Assembly: GCA_043228905.1 (NCBI GenBank) | Contig: JBHGNT010000006.1 | Location: 15,066,001 to 15,130,000 of the forward strand | Source of the DNA: Azolla caroliniana | Lineage: Eukaryota; Polypodiophyta | Reading direction: 5' to 3' | Length of the DNA stretch: 64,000 bases | In this document: piece after piece, positions 44,119-55,358 of the stretch | Position numbering within the stretch: the first letter of the stretch is position 1 | Layout: each line of letters opens with the position of its first letter | Made by a program: the position numbers and the translations under genes | The notes under the pieces: model-generated | Seen by the model: only the letters and a program-made list of their open reading frames with translations | Told to the model about the DNA's origin: nothing | Databases searched by the model: none

Positions 44119-46170
44119 TATCTTCTTCTCCGACTCCTAGTCGGCAAGAGTCTTGTCCTCCACGAAGATAATATCTCGGCTCCGGAAAGCCTTCTTGTCA
44201 ACCGGAGCCCACACTCGGTAGCCGAACTCATCCGCCGTATCCAAGGAATATGCATGGCCGGGTCTTTGAATCCAACTTTCCTCTCCGGTCCTTAGTAACA
44301 TGCACATACGCGAGAAACCCGAACACCTTCAAATGCCGGTAGGACACTTCCTTACCAGTCTACACCTTCTGCGGTGTGTCTCCATCCAAGGGCATTGAGG
44401 GTTATTTGTTTATCACATACGTCGCTATCGACAGTGCCTCAGCCCAAAACATCTTGGGTAATTTTGCATGCGCCAACATACTCTAGACCCTCTCCATTAT
44501 GGTCCGGTTCATCCTCTCGGCCAGCTTGTTTAGTTTTGGCGTCTTCGGCACGGTAAATTTGAGCCGGATTCCCTTTGAGCGACAATACTCCTCGAACTGC
44601 CCCCGGTATTCACCTCTGTTATTTGTTCGAACCGCCTTCAGCTTCCGACCGGTTTCTCTTTCCACTCTCGTGTGGAGCTCTTTGAAGACGGATAGCACCT
44701 GATCCTTCGTCTTCAACGGTGTGGCCCACAGCTTCCGGCTGTGGTCATCTATGAACGTCATGAAGTACTGCGATCCGGCATGTGACTTCGTGTTCACTTG
44801 ACACACATTAGTATGCACCAACTCCAGTGGTGCATTACGTCTCATCGGTGGCCTCGATCGGAAGGAGGTCCGGTTTTGTTTACCGGCTAGACAATCAGTG
44901 CACTTCTCCAAGTGCACGTTCTTCACTGGAATGAGGTTGTCGTCTACAAGCCTCTTCATCCCCTTCTCACTCATGTGACACAGCCTCTTGTGCCACAGCT
45001 CACCGGTAGTGTTGGAAGCCACGTTCACTTCTTCCGGGCATAACCGGGCATTCATTAGGTACAACGTGTTGACCTTCCGGGCCCGAGCCACAATCAAGCT
45101 CCCTTTGCTGAACTTCATAACATCGTTCCGGATGCTACCCGTGTAGCCTTCATCATCTAGCCGATCGGCTGATATCAGGTTCAGACGTGTCAGACATCCT
45201 TCAGTAGCAGGTTGCATCCGGTTGGTGTTGTCAACCACACGTCTCCTATGCCAACAATTTGACATGTACCTTCATTCCCCATCCGGACACAGCCGTCATC
45301 ACCGGCTGAGTAGGATGAGAAGCATTTCCGGTCCGGGGTAAGGTGGAACGACGCTCCGGAGTCGACCACCCAAGTCATCTCGTCGCCGGCAAGGTTTAGC
45401 TCACTCTCCTCAGTAATGAGCATCAACTCTTCTTCACTTGCCGCGATTGCCGTCGTTCCCTTCCAGTCCGTTCCCCTCCGGTCTTTACCGTTCCGATCCG
45501 GTGTCCGCTTCGAATCGGTACCATCGGTTTCCTTGTCTTTTCGGAAGTGCCGATAGTTCTTCTAGAAGTGTCCCGGCTTACCGCAATAGAAGCAGGTAGG
45601 CCTCCCCCTTGACTTTGACCGTGTCCCCGACTTCTCCCAGTTTTGGGGACTACGGTTTCCTTTCCGGCCCGGCGTTGCCCAAAGGGACAACCAACGTCTC
45701 CCAGCTATCTGGGAGGGAACCGAGCAGGAGTAGTGCCAGTACCTCATCGGCGAGAGGTACTTCCAATGATGTTGCCTGGTGGATCAGCACCTAGAAGGCA
45801 TTCATGTGCTCCGCCATGCTGGAGCCATCTTGGTACCGGAGTCTTACTAGCTTCCGAAATACCAAAACCTGATTAACAACATTTTTGTTCTGAAACATAA
45901 TGTCGATCTTCTCCCAGAGCTCATGAGCCTTGCTCTCTTCATTGAAGTTGTTGTATAGACTCATGTTGATGAAGCACTGTATGTACGTCGTTGTCTTCAT
46001 GTGCATCACCTCCCATATTGTGGCATCGATTTTGTCCGGTCTCTTGTTCCCGAACTAAACCGGCAACCAAAGATCTTTAACCACGAGCATGTCCCTCATC
46101 TTCAACTTCCACACTGAATAGTTGGAGCCGGTGAGCTTGAACATGCCTCCCAACGAATCGTCCATTTTTC
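44119..46170 (-). pseudogene. Copia F1 gag, protease and integrase
   Basis: Minus-strand fragments in several frames cover gag (MFKLTGSNYSVWKLKMRDML near 46150, YNNFNEESKAHELWEKI), a zinc knuckle (CFYCGKPGHF, near 45590), protease (WVVDSGASFHLTPDRK), gag-pre-integrase (ELWHKRLCHMSEKGM) and integrase (HTNVCQVNTKSHAG, VRTNNRGEYRGQF, LNKLAERMNRTIMERV). Compared with F2, about 130 bp between zinc knuckle and gag core (near 45660) have been deleted, and the integrase Asp in VRTD/VRAD is Asn. Confidence 0.85.
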
Positions 46171-46182
46171 TGTGTCGTTTTC

Positions 46183-46196
46183 ACTCCAATACCAAT
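46183..46196 (-). other. Primer binding site of copia F1
   Basis: The minus strand reads TTGGTATTGGAGT beside the LTR, related to the TGGTATCAGAG initiator-Met site. Confidence 0.55.
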
Positions 46197-46198
46197 TT

Positions 46199-46877
46199 GA
46201 TAGTAATACGCTCCCCGGCCACAACTGAGATGTCGGATTAATCACAGAAAACATGGATATGGAGAGATGTATCTACACACGAAACAATAAAGAAGAGAGT
46301 GCACTGGAGGTTAACGTGGAAAACCCAATTATGGGAAAAACCACGGCAGCCCTCAGACTGCAAAATATCACTATATCAAGATTACAATAATGGGGCACAG
46401 AGGCAACGACCTCTTGCTCCCTCGCTTCGCCACCAGGCGGTTACAACAGAGCAACAAGCTCTTCCTCTCTCGTCCTCTCTCTGTACAGTCGTTACACACA
46501 CAAAAACAACAACAACAACAACAACAGATTTTGCCCTAGGTCATATTTATACTAATATGACTTTCGGCTATTTACAAAATATAGCCCCAGTGGGCTCTCT
46601 GGAACATATTTACATATATGTCCCTTCATCCAGTGAGAGGTTCTCACCGGGCCTGCAACATCCGGTTCTCACCGGGTCTTCCTTGCCGGGTACTCGTCAT
46701 CTAGTTCTCACCGGGTCTTCCGTTGCCGGGTACTCCACATCCGGTTCTTACCAGGTCTTCCATTGCCGGGTACTCCACATCCAGTTTCGGCCTCAGCCTA
46801 TCGGCCTCGGCCGAGTTGCTCATAACAGCCAACACTGTTCTTCTCACTTCCCATCCGGAGGGACCTGTTTCCTAATA
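46199..46877 (-). repeat. 5' LTR of copia F1
   Basis: 679 bp, from TGATAGTAATACG to CCTAATA on the plus strand (expected CCCAACA). It contains the conserved hairpin at 46316-46344, a minus-strand TATAAATA near 46548-46556 and repeats of CCGGTTCTCACCGGG near 46630-46760. Confidence 0.75.
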
Positions 46878-48193
46878 GATAGTTCATGGTTGAAGGAGGA
46901 AGCACAGAGAGTTCGAAAGAAAGCGTAGAAGTACTTCCTATGAGGGGGATTCCTCTGGAGGCACCCGAAGAGAAGGACGGGGACGCCACAACGAGTGGTC
47001 ATCAAGGAAGAGGACCAGACAACATTGGTGTCTAAGTTCCACGAGAGTCCTTGGGTGGGCCATAGAGGAACGTGGGCAACATTCGAGAAGTTAAAGGAAA
47101 AGTATTGGTGGCCGGGAATGTACAAGGATGTCACCCATTTTGTGGGGACATGTGAAAGTTGCCTGATACACTCAAACATACGTCATAGGGATCAGTTGCA
47201 CCCGACCTACCCACTCACCATACACTTCAAATGGATGGTGGATTTGGTTTCAATGCTGATGGGAGTAAGCCAAATGAAATATTTGGTGCTAGCAAGAGAA
47301 GACCTAACAAACTAGGTAGAAGGGAGAGCCTTGGCAAGGAAAAGGACAGCAGGGGTGTGTAAATTCGTACTCGAAGATGTCATCTGCCGGTACGGTTGTG
47401 TGGGAAAGATAATGGCCGACAAAGGAGAGTTGAACGCTCACAAACCTACAGAGCTCTTTGAACGACATGGAGTGAAGCTCTCTCTCACGACCGTTTAAAA
47501 CCCGGAGCCTAATGGAAAGATAGAACGTGGACACGGGCCTATCGTAAAATCCATTGTAAGATCTTGTGATTGGCGAGTTGGGAACTAGCCTCAGTTACTA
47601 CCTTATGCCTAACTGTGGGCTGACAAAACAACTCACAGCTCAGTTACAGGTTTCATGCCAGCTGAACTCATGTATGGACAAAAGCCGGTGATACCCATTG
47701 AAGACCCGATCGCGTCATGGGTAGTGATGTCATGGGAAAATGAGATGAGTCGAGAAGAGCTTCTAGCAACAAGGATAAGGCACCCTGAGAGAAGACCCGA
47801 AGATTTGGACTTGGCGAAGGAGAGGTTAGAAGATGCTAGGTTAAGTAACAAAGCCCGATTCGACAAGACACCCACCGACTACGCCCTCGAAAGATCGAAG
47901 AAGGAGACTAGGTGATTGTGTATGACAGCAGTCTCGACAATCAACATAGCTCGATGCAGAAATTCGCAAAGCGATGGTTCGGGCCGTACCTGGTAACGAG
48001 TGCAAACGATAATGCCACCTACCACCTCGTTGAACTCGATGGGACCAAGCTGGCAGTACCAATAGTAGGGAAGTGGGTCAAAATCTTCAAAAAGCAACAC
48101 AATAGGGAGCCAAACCTCGATGACCTTGACGAAGAAAAAGGCGAGCAAACGACAAGTCGTGGGGTCAATGAGCAGGAGGAAATGAACTATTGA
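46878..48193 (+). pseudogene. Gypsy D (second fragment) integrase and C-terminus
   Basis: The frame begins DSSWLKEEAQRVRKKA, matching D2 residues DESWSTEDFHRIRKKA. It includes the zinc finger (HESPWVGHRGTWATF, KYWWPGMYKDV, CESCLIHSNIRHRD), core motifs (KWMVDLVSMLMG, GKIMADKGELNAH, NPEPNGKIERGHGPIV) and the C-terminal domain (MSWENEMSREELLATRIR, VYDSSLDNQHSSMQKFAKRW). There are several stops and shifts, for example TAG at about 47313. Integrase inserts the cDNA in the nucleus. Confidence 0.85.
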
Positions 48194-48216
48194 CCACCCT
48201 CAGCCTACCATTCTTG

Positions 48217-48253
48217 GCACATACCGGAGGATGTGCGGTTTGGTGGGGGTGAA
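48217..48253 (+). other. Stem-loop and polypurine tract of gypsy D
   Basis: GCACAT and ATGTGC (48217-48236) form a 6-bp stem with an 8-nt loop and precede TTTGGTGGGGGTGAA, the polypurine tract. The same stem is at 56769-56788 (minus) and 63977-63996. Confidence 0.6.
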
Positions 48254-48605
48254 TGTCGTGATGTGGCATGCTCGAGTGTGAGAAAAACCGATAAAAGGGG
48301 GGGTCAAACTGTGCATGTGCAATGTGGGTGCACACAAAGGCAATTAATTGTGCACATGCAAAAAGAAAAGGGAAAAGAAAGGGTGAAAAGGAGGTATAGA
48401 AACTCGTGTAAAAAGTAAGAGAAGGGAGAGATAAAAAGTAGAGAGGAGACAAGCTATGAATTTCTAGATATGGAATTATATGTTGAATAATAGAGAGTTA
48501 ATAGGTTAGTATTTATGTTTTGTTGAGCTTGTGGTTAACTAGAAGTTGCCACATTGTAATCAAACCCTATTTTGTAAAGGGCCCTCTTGTGTTGGAATCC
48601 AACAC
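48254..48605 (+). repeat. LTR of gypsy D, short (deleted) form
   Basis: This is the same LTR as 41983-42805 but lacks exactly 500 bp (42230-42729 there), between two TTAGT copies. The missing part includes most of the tRNA-like module and the TATA box. The right end is near TTGGAATCCAACA. Confidence 0.7.
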
Positions 48606-48811
48606 ATATCTATTTGTTTAGCCAATATCATTTGTGTTTTTGTTTCTTTCTTTGTTCTCGTCCCCTTGTACGTTCGGCCGTCTTGTGACGAGGAAGTGTT
48701 TCGGGCGTGCCCATGCACCTCTCTTCCTCATGAAGGCATACGAGCATTTGTGCATGTGTTTGTGTCTTCCTTGTACGTTCGACCGTCTTGTGAAAAGGGA
48801 GCGTTTCGGGT
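48606..48811. other. Unassigned T/C-rich segment with internal duplication
   Basis: TTGTACGTTCGgCCGTCTTGTGA occurs twice (about 48668 and 48770). No gene is supported. Confidence 0.4.
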
Positions 48812-49200
48812 TTCTCTTTCCACTCTCGCGCGGAGCTCCTTGAAGACAATTAGTACCTGATTCTTTGTCTTCAGCGGTGAGACTAGTGCTTGTCCACAAC
48901 CGACTCTCAAACACACGATGGAAGAAAATAAACAAGAATGAGTAGATTAATGCACACTTGCACACGAAATAAGACGACACTGGATATTAACGTGGAGAAC
49001 CCTAATAGGGGGAAAACCACGGGAGCCCATAGACTCCAAACTATACCACTAGAAAGAGGAAGAGTAAAATGGGAGACTCACAAGCAATGACCTTGAGCTT
49101 TGTCTTTGCCCACCGACGGTTACAAATTTCTGTCTCTCTCTCTCTCATGCGACTTAGCTCGCACGCATTGAGATGTGAGACGGGGCGTTGGGGCACAACT
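48812..49200 (-). mobile_element. Copia F-like relic: integrase scrap and LTR fragment
   Basis: 48812-48890 on the minus strand encodes LKTKNQVLIVFKELRARVER, matching the F2 integrase. It is joined to an F-like LTR fragment with the GTGG-CCAC hairpin at 48992-49020. The intervening element is deleted. Confidence 0.65.
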
Positions 49201-49477
49201 GATGAGAGTGGCCGACTATGCACACTTTGAGAGTCTGAGTATCACACTTTGATACAATGCTCTACCATTGATCATATTTGACCATGCTTTCCACATCTCT
49301 TCGATCAAGCCCAATCCTTGCACGAATTTCTCTCATAACCACGATGTGCACTCTCGATTGCAACATTCATTGGTAAAGTTCTTTAACATTGAGAGTCGCT
49401 ACTCACCTTCACACATATCACGTGAAGTGTAATATTTTTGGTCTAATAGGTCATATTTGACCTCCGAAGACGATAAT

Positions 49478-49509
<32 letters not shown>

Positions 49510-49514
49510 GGCTT
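49201..49514. other. Spacer with (CT)n tract
   Basis: Nothing coding is seen. A perfect CT repeat lies at 49482-49509. Confidence 0.6.
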
Positions 49515-50405
49515 TACATGTAGAAAACACAATGGAAATAGTGTGATTGACTATGTGCTGCTTTCCGAAAGTATTTTGGATCGTATATATAAATTCTCAC
49601 TGGGGGAATGGACACCGGAATCCGATCATAGGAATTTATGTATTGATCTCAAATGTATGCATAGGTTTGATTGTGAGAAGGTCATTGAAGATAGTAAACA
49701 AACGCACTTGAGCATGAATCTTAAGCGAACGCCCATGTATTCCAAGATGGTTGAGGATATGTTACAAATGACAAAGACACAACATGGTGCCACACTAGAA
49801 TGAAAATGGGAAGCTTTTAAGAATGTCATTCTCTCTTGTACAAACAAATGTTTATCGACCAACCGCACATCATGGAAATGCACCAAGAAATGTAAGAAAA
49901 AATGGTTTGATAAAGAATGTCATGAAGCTTGAAAGTGCCTTATGGTTTTGGATGTAGTTAAGGATAAAGAAAATTACCAAAAGCATTTGCATGACTATAA
50001 AAGGCTTATTCAAAGAAAGAGACGAATATGGGAAGTTATTCAATAACTTCTCCAAACACAAGAGAAAGCACATGCATGTGCTAAATTTTGGGGAAATCTA
50101 AAGGGGAAACGTGTTGAGAGTTATGGTTACTTAACTCTTTATGACTTGTCTATGCATTGTAAGAATTTATATGAGTTATCTATTGCCGGAAAGATGATGT
50201 GTTATGGTTCTCTTTCACATATGTCTCCCTTCTTTACAATTGAAGATATATGCATAGGACTTAAGAAATTGGCCTCTTGAAAGGCAAGCGATCTTCAATA
50301 TATAAAGGCTGAAATGCTCAAATGGACGAGAGAGGAAGCACATATAAGGATATGCGATATGTTTAATGATGCATTGCAACATGGTATGCCATATGATTGG
50401 ACTAC
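49515..50405 (+). pseudogene. Non-LTR (LINE) retrotransposon fragment
   Basis: The frame NGNSVIDYVLLSESILDRIY then ESDHRNLCI is the C-terminal end of an APE-type endonuclease, including the SDH motif. A linker with CTKKCKKKWFDKECHEA follows. After stops, KAEMLKWTREEAHIRICDMF and ALQHGMPYDW match the region before RT motif 1 of LINEs. The fragment ends at 50405, where copia F2 begins, so the RT core is absent. The VIDYVLLS form is unlike the LDRFLVS form of typical plant L1 elements. Confidence in the LINE class is good; the clade is unresolved. Confidence 0.65.
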
Positions 50406-51858
50406 AAATTGACTTTGGTCAGCATATCTGACCCGTTCTCGGCCGTGTGGATCTTCGTCAGTGCGAACTCCTAGTCATCTACCCTTTCCCGGATCCAGTG
50501 ATACCTCCGCTGGATATGCTTCGTCCGGGAATTATAGGCCGCATTCTTAGCAAGGTGGATGGCACTTTGACTGTCGCAGTAGAGTCGGTATTCCTCTTGC
50601 CAGATACCGAGCTCTCCGATGAAGTCCTTCATCCATAATATTTCCTTGCCGGCTTCTACAGCCGCCATGTACTCCGCCTCTGTGGTTGACAATGCAACCG
50701 TCTTCTGCAGCCTCGACTGCCACGAAACAGCTCCCCCTGCATATGTCATCACATACCCGGATGTAGACCGGCTGGTATCCACATCAGCCGACATGTCCGA
50801 ATCGGTGAAACCGTCCAGTTGAGGTTTCCCGGAGCCGAATCGGAGACACATATTTGAGGTGCCCTTCAAATAACGGAGTATCCATTTGACCGCGTTCCAA
50901 TGCTCCTTGCCGGGATTACTCATGAACCGGCTCACCACTCCGACTGCGTATCCAATGTCCGGTTGGGTACAAACCATTGCGTACATCAAGCTCCCGACGA
51001 CAGAGGCATATGGAATCTTCATCATATCTGCCTTCTCTCCTTTTGTCTTCGGGCTTTGTTGCCGGACAACTTGCAGTTTGCCGGAAGTGTCGATCCGACC
51101 GGTTTTGCATCTGACATGTTGAACCGGTGAAGCACCTTTGTCACATACTTCTCCTGTGACAGCCATAATTGCTTCACTGACCGGTCCCGAATGATGTGCA
51201 TCCCCAACATCTGTCTTGCCGGACCCAAGTCTTTCATTGAGAAGGTCTGATTGAGAGCCTTCTTCAACATCCATATTTTGCCTTGGTCTCGTCCGACGAT
51301 CAACATGTCATCCACGTACAGGAGAAGTATCAGGAAGTCCCCTCCTTCGAACTTCTTCACGAACACGCAGTGATCGGCTTGCGTCTTATGGTACCCTTGA
51401 TCAGTCATGAAGGAGTCGAACTTCCGGTACCATTGTCGGGGAGCCTGCTTCAGTCCGTACAGGCTCTTCTTCAACCGGCATACCAGGTGCTCCTTCCCTT
51501 TCTCCACAAATCCTTCCGGTTGTTGCATGTAGATTTCCTCTTCGAGGTCGCCGTGAAGGAATGCCGTCTTCACATCCAGCTGCTCTACCTCGAGATCCAT
51601 GCTTGCTGCTATACTCAGCACCGTTCGGATGGAGGTCATCTTCACTACCGGGGCAAATATTTCGTCGAAGTCCACGCCCTTCTTTTGCTGGAACCCCTTC
51701 ACCACGATCCTGGCTTTGTACCTCGGGGGGTTGTCGGCATCTCCCGGTTTCAACTTGAACACCCACTTGTTTCGGAGTGAGCCGCTTTCCTTTCGGCAGC
51801 TCCACCAATTCGTACGTATGGTTCTCATGCAGGGAATCCATCTCATCCTGCATGGCAC
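50406..51858 (-). pseudogene. Copia F2 RT and RNase H
   Basis: RT motifs on the minus strand are NKWVFKLKPGDADN, GVDFDEIFAPVVKMTSIRT, VKTAFLHGDLEEEIYMQQPE and LLLYVDDMLIVGRD. A one-base shift near 51060 moves RNase H to the next frame (MAVKWILRYLKGTS-like, SRSTSGYVMTYAGGAVSWQ, STTEAEYMAAVEAGKEILWM, YCDSQSAIHLAKNAAYNSRT). A TAG at 50471-50473 follows RERVDD, after which EFALTKIHTAENGSDMLTK remains readable. The C-terminus is truncated. The lineage resembles Tork/Tnt1 (inferred). Confidence 0.85.
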
Positions 51859-54290
51859 TTAACCATTTTCGGCTGTGGGTGTCTTCCTTCGCTTCTTCGA
51901 AGCTTTCCGGCTAGCCCTCATCGGTCAGCAGGACATGCTCTGCATCCGGAAATCTCCGGGGCGCCCTTCTCTCTCTGAGAGGATATCTACGTCTTCGGGC
52001 TTCGGTAACCGGTTCCTCCATCTGCTCTTCATCCGAATCTGATTCGGGGTCTTGACCGGTTCCGGTCTCATCTTCCCCTACTTCTTCTTCTGCCGGTTCG
52101 GTATCCTCACCGTAACCGGCTGGTTCCTCGAGTGCTAACCGGTCTCTTGCCGGTTGGGTCTGCTCATTGTAGAGTCTATCCTTACCGGTCGACTCGGAGT
52201 TCATTATCTTCTTCTCCGACTCCCAGTCGGCGAGCGTCTTGTCCTCCATGAAGATAATATCTCGACTCCGGAATACCTTCTTGTTGACCGGGTCCCACAC
52301 TCGGTAGCCGAACTCATCGTCACCGTAACCAAGGAATATGCATGGCCGGGTCTTTGGATCTAACTTTCCTCTCCGGTCCTTTGCTACATGCACGTACGCG
52401 AGACACCCGAACACCCTCAGATGCCGGTAGGACACTTCCTTACCGGTCCATACTCTCTGTGGCGTTTCTCCGTCCAAGGGTACTGAGGGTGATCTGTTTA
52501 TCACATATGTTGCCGTCGACAGTGCCTCAGCCCAAAACTTCTTGGGTAGTTTTGCATGCGCTAGCATACTCTGGACCCTCTCCATTATGGTCCGGTTCAT
52601 CCTCTCGGCCAGTCCGTTTAGTTCCGGCGTCTTCGGCACGGTAAATTCGAGCCGGATTCCCTTCGAGCGGCAGTACTCCTCGAACTGCCCCCGGTACTCT
52701 CCTCCGTTATCTGCTCGAACCGCCTTCAACTTTCGGCCGGTTTCTCTTTCCACTCTCGCGTGGAGCTCTTTAAAGACTGATAACACCTGATCCTTCGTCT
52801 TCAACGGTGTGGCCCACAGCTTCCGGCTGTGGTCATCTATGAACGTCACGAAGTACTGCGCTCCGGCATGTGACTTCGTGTCTACTTGACAAACATCCGT
52901 ATGCACCAACTCCAGTGGTGCATTACGTCTCATCGGTGGCCTTGGTCGGAAGGAGGTCCGGTTCTGCTTACCGGCCAGACAATCAGTGCACTTCTCTAAG
53001 TGCACGTTCTTCACTGGAATGAGGTTGTCGTCTCCAAGCCTCTTCATCCCCTTCTCACTCATGTGACATAGCCTCTAGTGCCACAGCTCACCGGCAGTGT
53101 CGGAAGCCGCGTTCACTTCTTCCGGACATAACCGGGCATTCATCAGGTACAGAGTGTTTACCTTCCGAGCCCGAGCCACAATCAGGCTCCCTTTGCTGAA
53201 CTTCATGACACCGTTCCGGATGCTACCCGTGTAGCCTTCATCATCTAGCCGACCGGCTGATATCAGGTTCAGACGAACTTCCGGAACGTGTCGGACATCT
53301 TTCAACAGCAACTTGCATCCGGTTGGTGTTGTCAGCCACACGTCTCCTATGCCGACAATTCGGCATGTTCCTTCATTCCCCATCCGGACACAGCCGTGAT
53401 CACCGGCTGAGTAGGATGAGAAGCATTTCCGGTCCGGGGTAAGGTGGAACGACGCTCCGGAGTCTACCACCCAGGTCATCTCGTCGCCGGCATGGTTTAT
53501 CTCACTCTCCTCGGTGATGAGCATCAACTCCTCTTCACTTGCCGCAATTGCCGTCGTTCCCTTCCGGTCTGGCCCCCTCCGGTCTTTACAGTTCCGGTCT
53601 GTACCGTTTCGGTTCGGGGTTTGCTTCGAATCGGTACCGTCGGTTTCCTTGTCTTTACGGAAATGCCGACAGTTCTTTTGGAAGTGTCCCGGCTTGCCAC
53701 AATAGAAGCAAGTAGGCCTCCCCCTTGACTTTGACCGTGTCCCCGACTTCTCCCGGTTCTGGGGACTACGGTTTCTATGTCTTCCGCGTTCCGATTCGGT
53801 AAGGAGCGCTTTGGAGTCGGAGCTCGTATCTTTGTCTTTCCGACGAGCCTCCTCATCTAGCAGGCTCGACTTTACTCTTGCTAGGGACAGCCGTTTTCCT
53901 TCCGGCCCGGCGTTGCCCAAAGTGACAACCAACGTCTCCCAGCTATCCGGGAGGGAACCGAGCAGGAGTAGCGCAAGGACTTCATCAGCAAGAGGTACTT
54001 CCAATGACGTTGCCTGGTGGATCAGCCCCTGGAAGGCATTCATATGCTCCGCCATGCTGGAGCCATCTTGGTACCAGAGTCTTACTAGCTTCCGGAATAC
54101 CGACACCTGATTGACAACATTTTTGTTCTGGAACATTATGCCGATCTTCTCCCAGAGCTCATGAGCCTTGCTCTCTTCATTGAAGTTGTTGTACAGGCTC
54201 ATGTCGATGAAGCACCGTATGTACGTCGTTGTCTTCATGTGCATCACCTCCCATATCGCGGCGTCGATTTTGTCCGGTCTTGCCGAGAAC
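51859..54290 (-). pseudogene. Copia F2 gag, protease and integrase
   Basis: On the minus strand gag begins within IWEVMHMKTTTYIRCFIDMS; its N-terminal ~40 residues and the primer site are deleted. The zinc knuckle CFYCGKPGHFQKNC is complete. Protease is VVDSGASFHLTPDRK. After ELWH a TAG (53075) interrupts the frame and RLCHMSEKGM follows. The integrase core is HTDVCQVDTKSHAGAQYF, VRADNGGEYRGQF and PELNGLAERMNRTIM, the full DDE set. A GAG to TAG change at 51911 and a frameshift near 51780 separate RT. Confidence 0.88.
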
Positions 54291-54919
54291 ACGACGTTCC
54301 TTATGTCCGACGCTCGGCCACAACCGAGATTCTTTTCATACACAGAAAAACAGGTAATGTAACACGACACAAAGAGGAGAAATGGTACACAGGAGGTTTA
54401 CGTGGAAAACCCCAAAATAAGGGAAAAAACCACGGCAGCCCACAGGCTGCAAACTGTCACTATGTAGGAATATACAATAGTGAGATCACTGAGGCAACGA
54501 CCTCGTGCTCTCAGATCTTCGCCACAGGCGGCGGTTACAACAGAGGCAACGACCTCGTCTCTCTCTCACTCTCTCTCTGTACAGTTACGCACTCTTCTCT
54601 ATCTACTTGCACCAACAAGGAAGAATAACAACAATAAGAGCAGCACCCAAAAAAAAACTAAAAGTTTGCCCTAAGTCATATTTATACTAATATGACTTTT
54701 CGGCTATTTACAAATGTAGCCTCGATGGGCTCTCAGAAACATATTTACGAATATGTCTCTTCCTCCGGTTCATACCGGGCCTACACCATCCGGCTCTCCG
54801 CAGTCGGGTACTCCCCATCCGGTCCATACCAGGTCGGCCTCGACCGGTCAGCCTCGACCGAGTTTGTTCGTCGGCACTGTTCTTCTCCCTTCCCATCCGG
54901 AGGGACCTGTCTCCCAACA
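54291..54919 (-). repeat. 5' LTR of copia F2
   Basis: Ends CCCAACA on the plus strand. Its inner border is lost through the deletion that removed the gag start. The conserved hairpin motif is at 54402-54433 and a minus-strand TATAAATA near 54685. Confidence 0.7.
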
Positions 54920-55311
54920 TCAAAGTGGGTGTGGAACAACGAACAGGTGTTTAAGCGTAATGCGTAAGGGAAGAACCCCTGTAACCTATCAACGTATAAG
55001 GGGAGACAGCTACAACCGAAGCCCTATCAGGGGTTATACTTACGTACTCAAACACTTAAGTATTCAAGACACACACACTGAATTAGCCGTAGCTATACAC
55101 AGAAAATCAGAGAAGATAGAATTCTATTATCAGGCGTTTCTTTACATTCCCAAAATTACACGCACCTCCATCAGAGGTTTTCTGCCCTTTATATATGCAT
55201 GGTCTATTTAGCCGTTCGCGCTTCCTGTGTGAACCGTTATGTGCATTCTGCTCTTATATAATTTCTTATTCCTACGCTTTTGTCCGTCGGTTACTATTTT
55301 GGCGGACAACA
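54920..55311 (-). repeat. Probable LTR of element I, minus strand
   Basis: The minus strand starts TGTTGTCCGCC at 55311 and contains a TATATAAAGGG box near 55186-55198. No second copy is in the window, so the assignment rests on LTR-like organisation and on the ORF to its right. Confidence 0.4.
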
Positions 55312-55358
55312 CTTGGCATGCCTGTGGGACAGTGCCCTGGCACGTCGGACCCATCCCA

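Larger units (their letters stand above)
42806..46877 (-). mobile_element. Copia F1, minus strand, 3' truncated
   Basis: The minus strand gives LTR (46199-46877), primer site, gag, protease, integrase, RT and the beginning of RNase H. The 3' end is lost at WILRC near 42806, where it meets the D LTR. The copy of D pol that continues at 46878 directly abuts the LTR end, which marks the insertion point in D. Confidence 0.85.
50406..54919 (-). mobile_element. Copia F2, minus strand, nearly complete coding region
   Basis: The minus strand reads LTR (about 54290-54919), gag lacking its N-terminus, zinc knuckle, protease, integrase, RT and RNase H. The 3' LTR is missing and RNase H ends at MLTKVNL near 50410. 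It carries only two frameshifts and three stops and is the better preserved member of the family. Confidence 0.85.
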
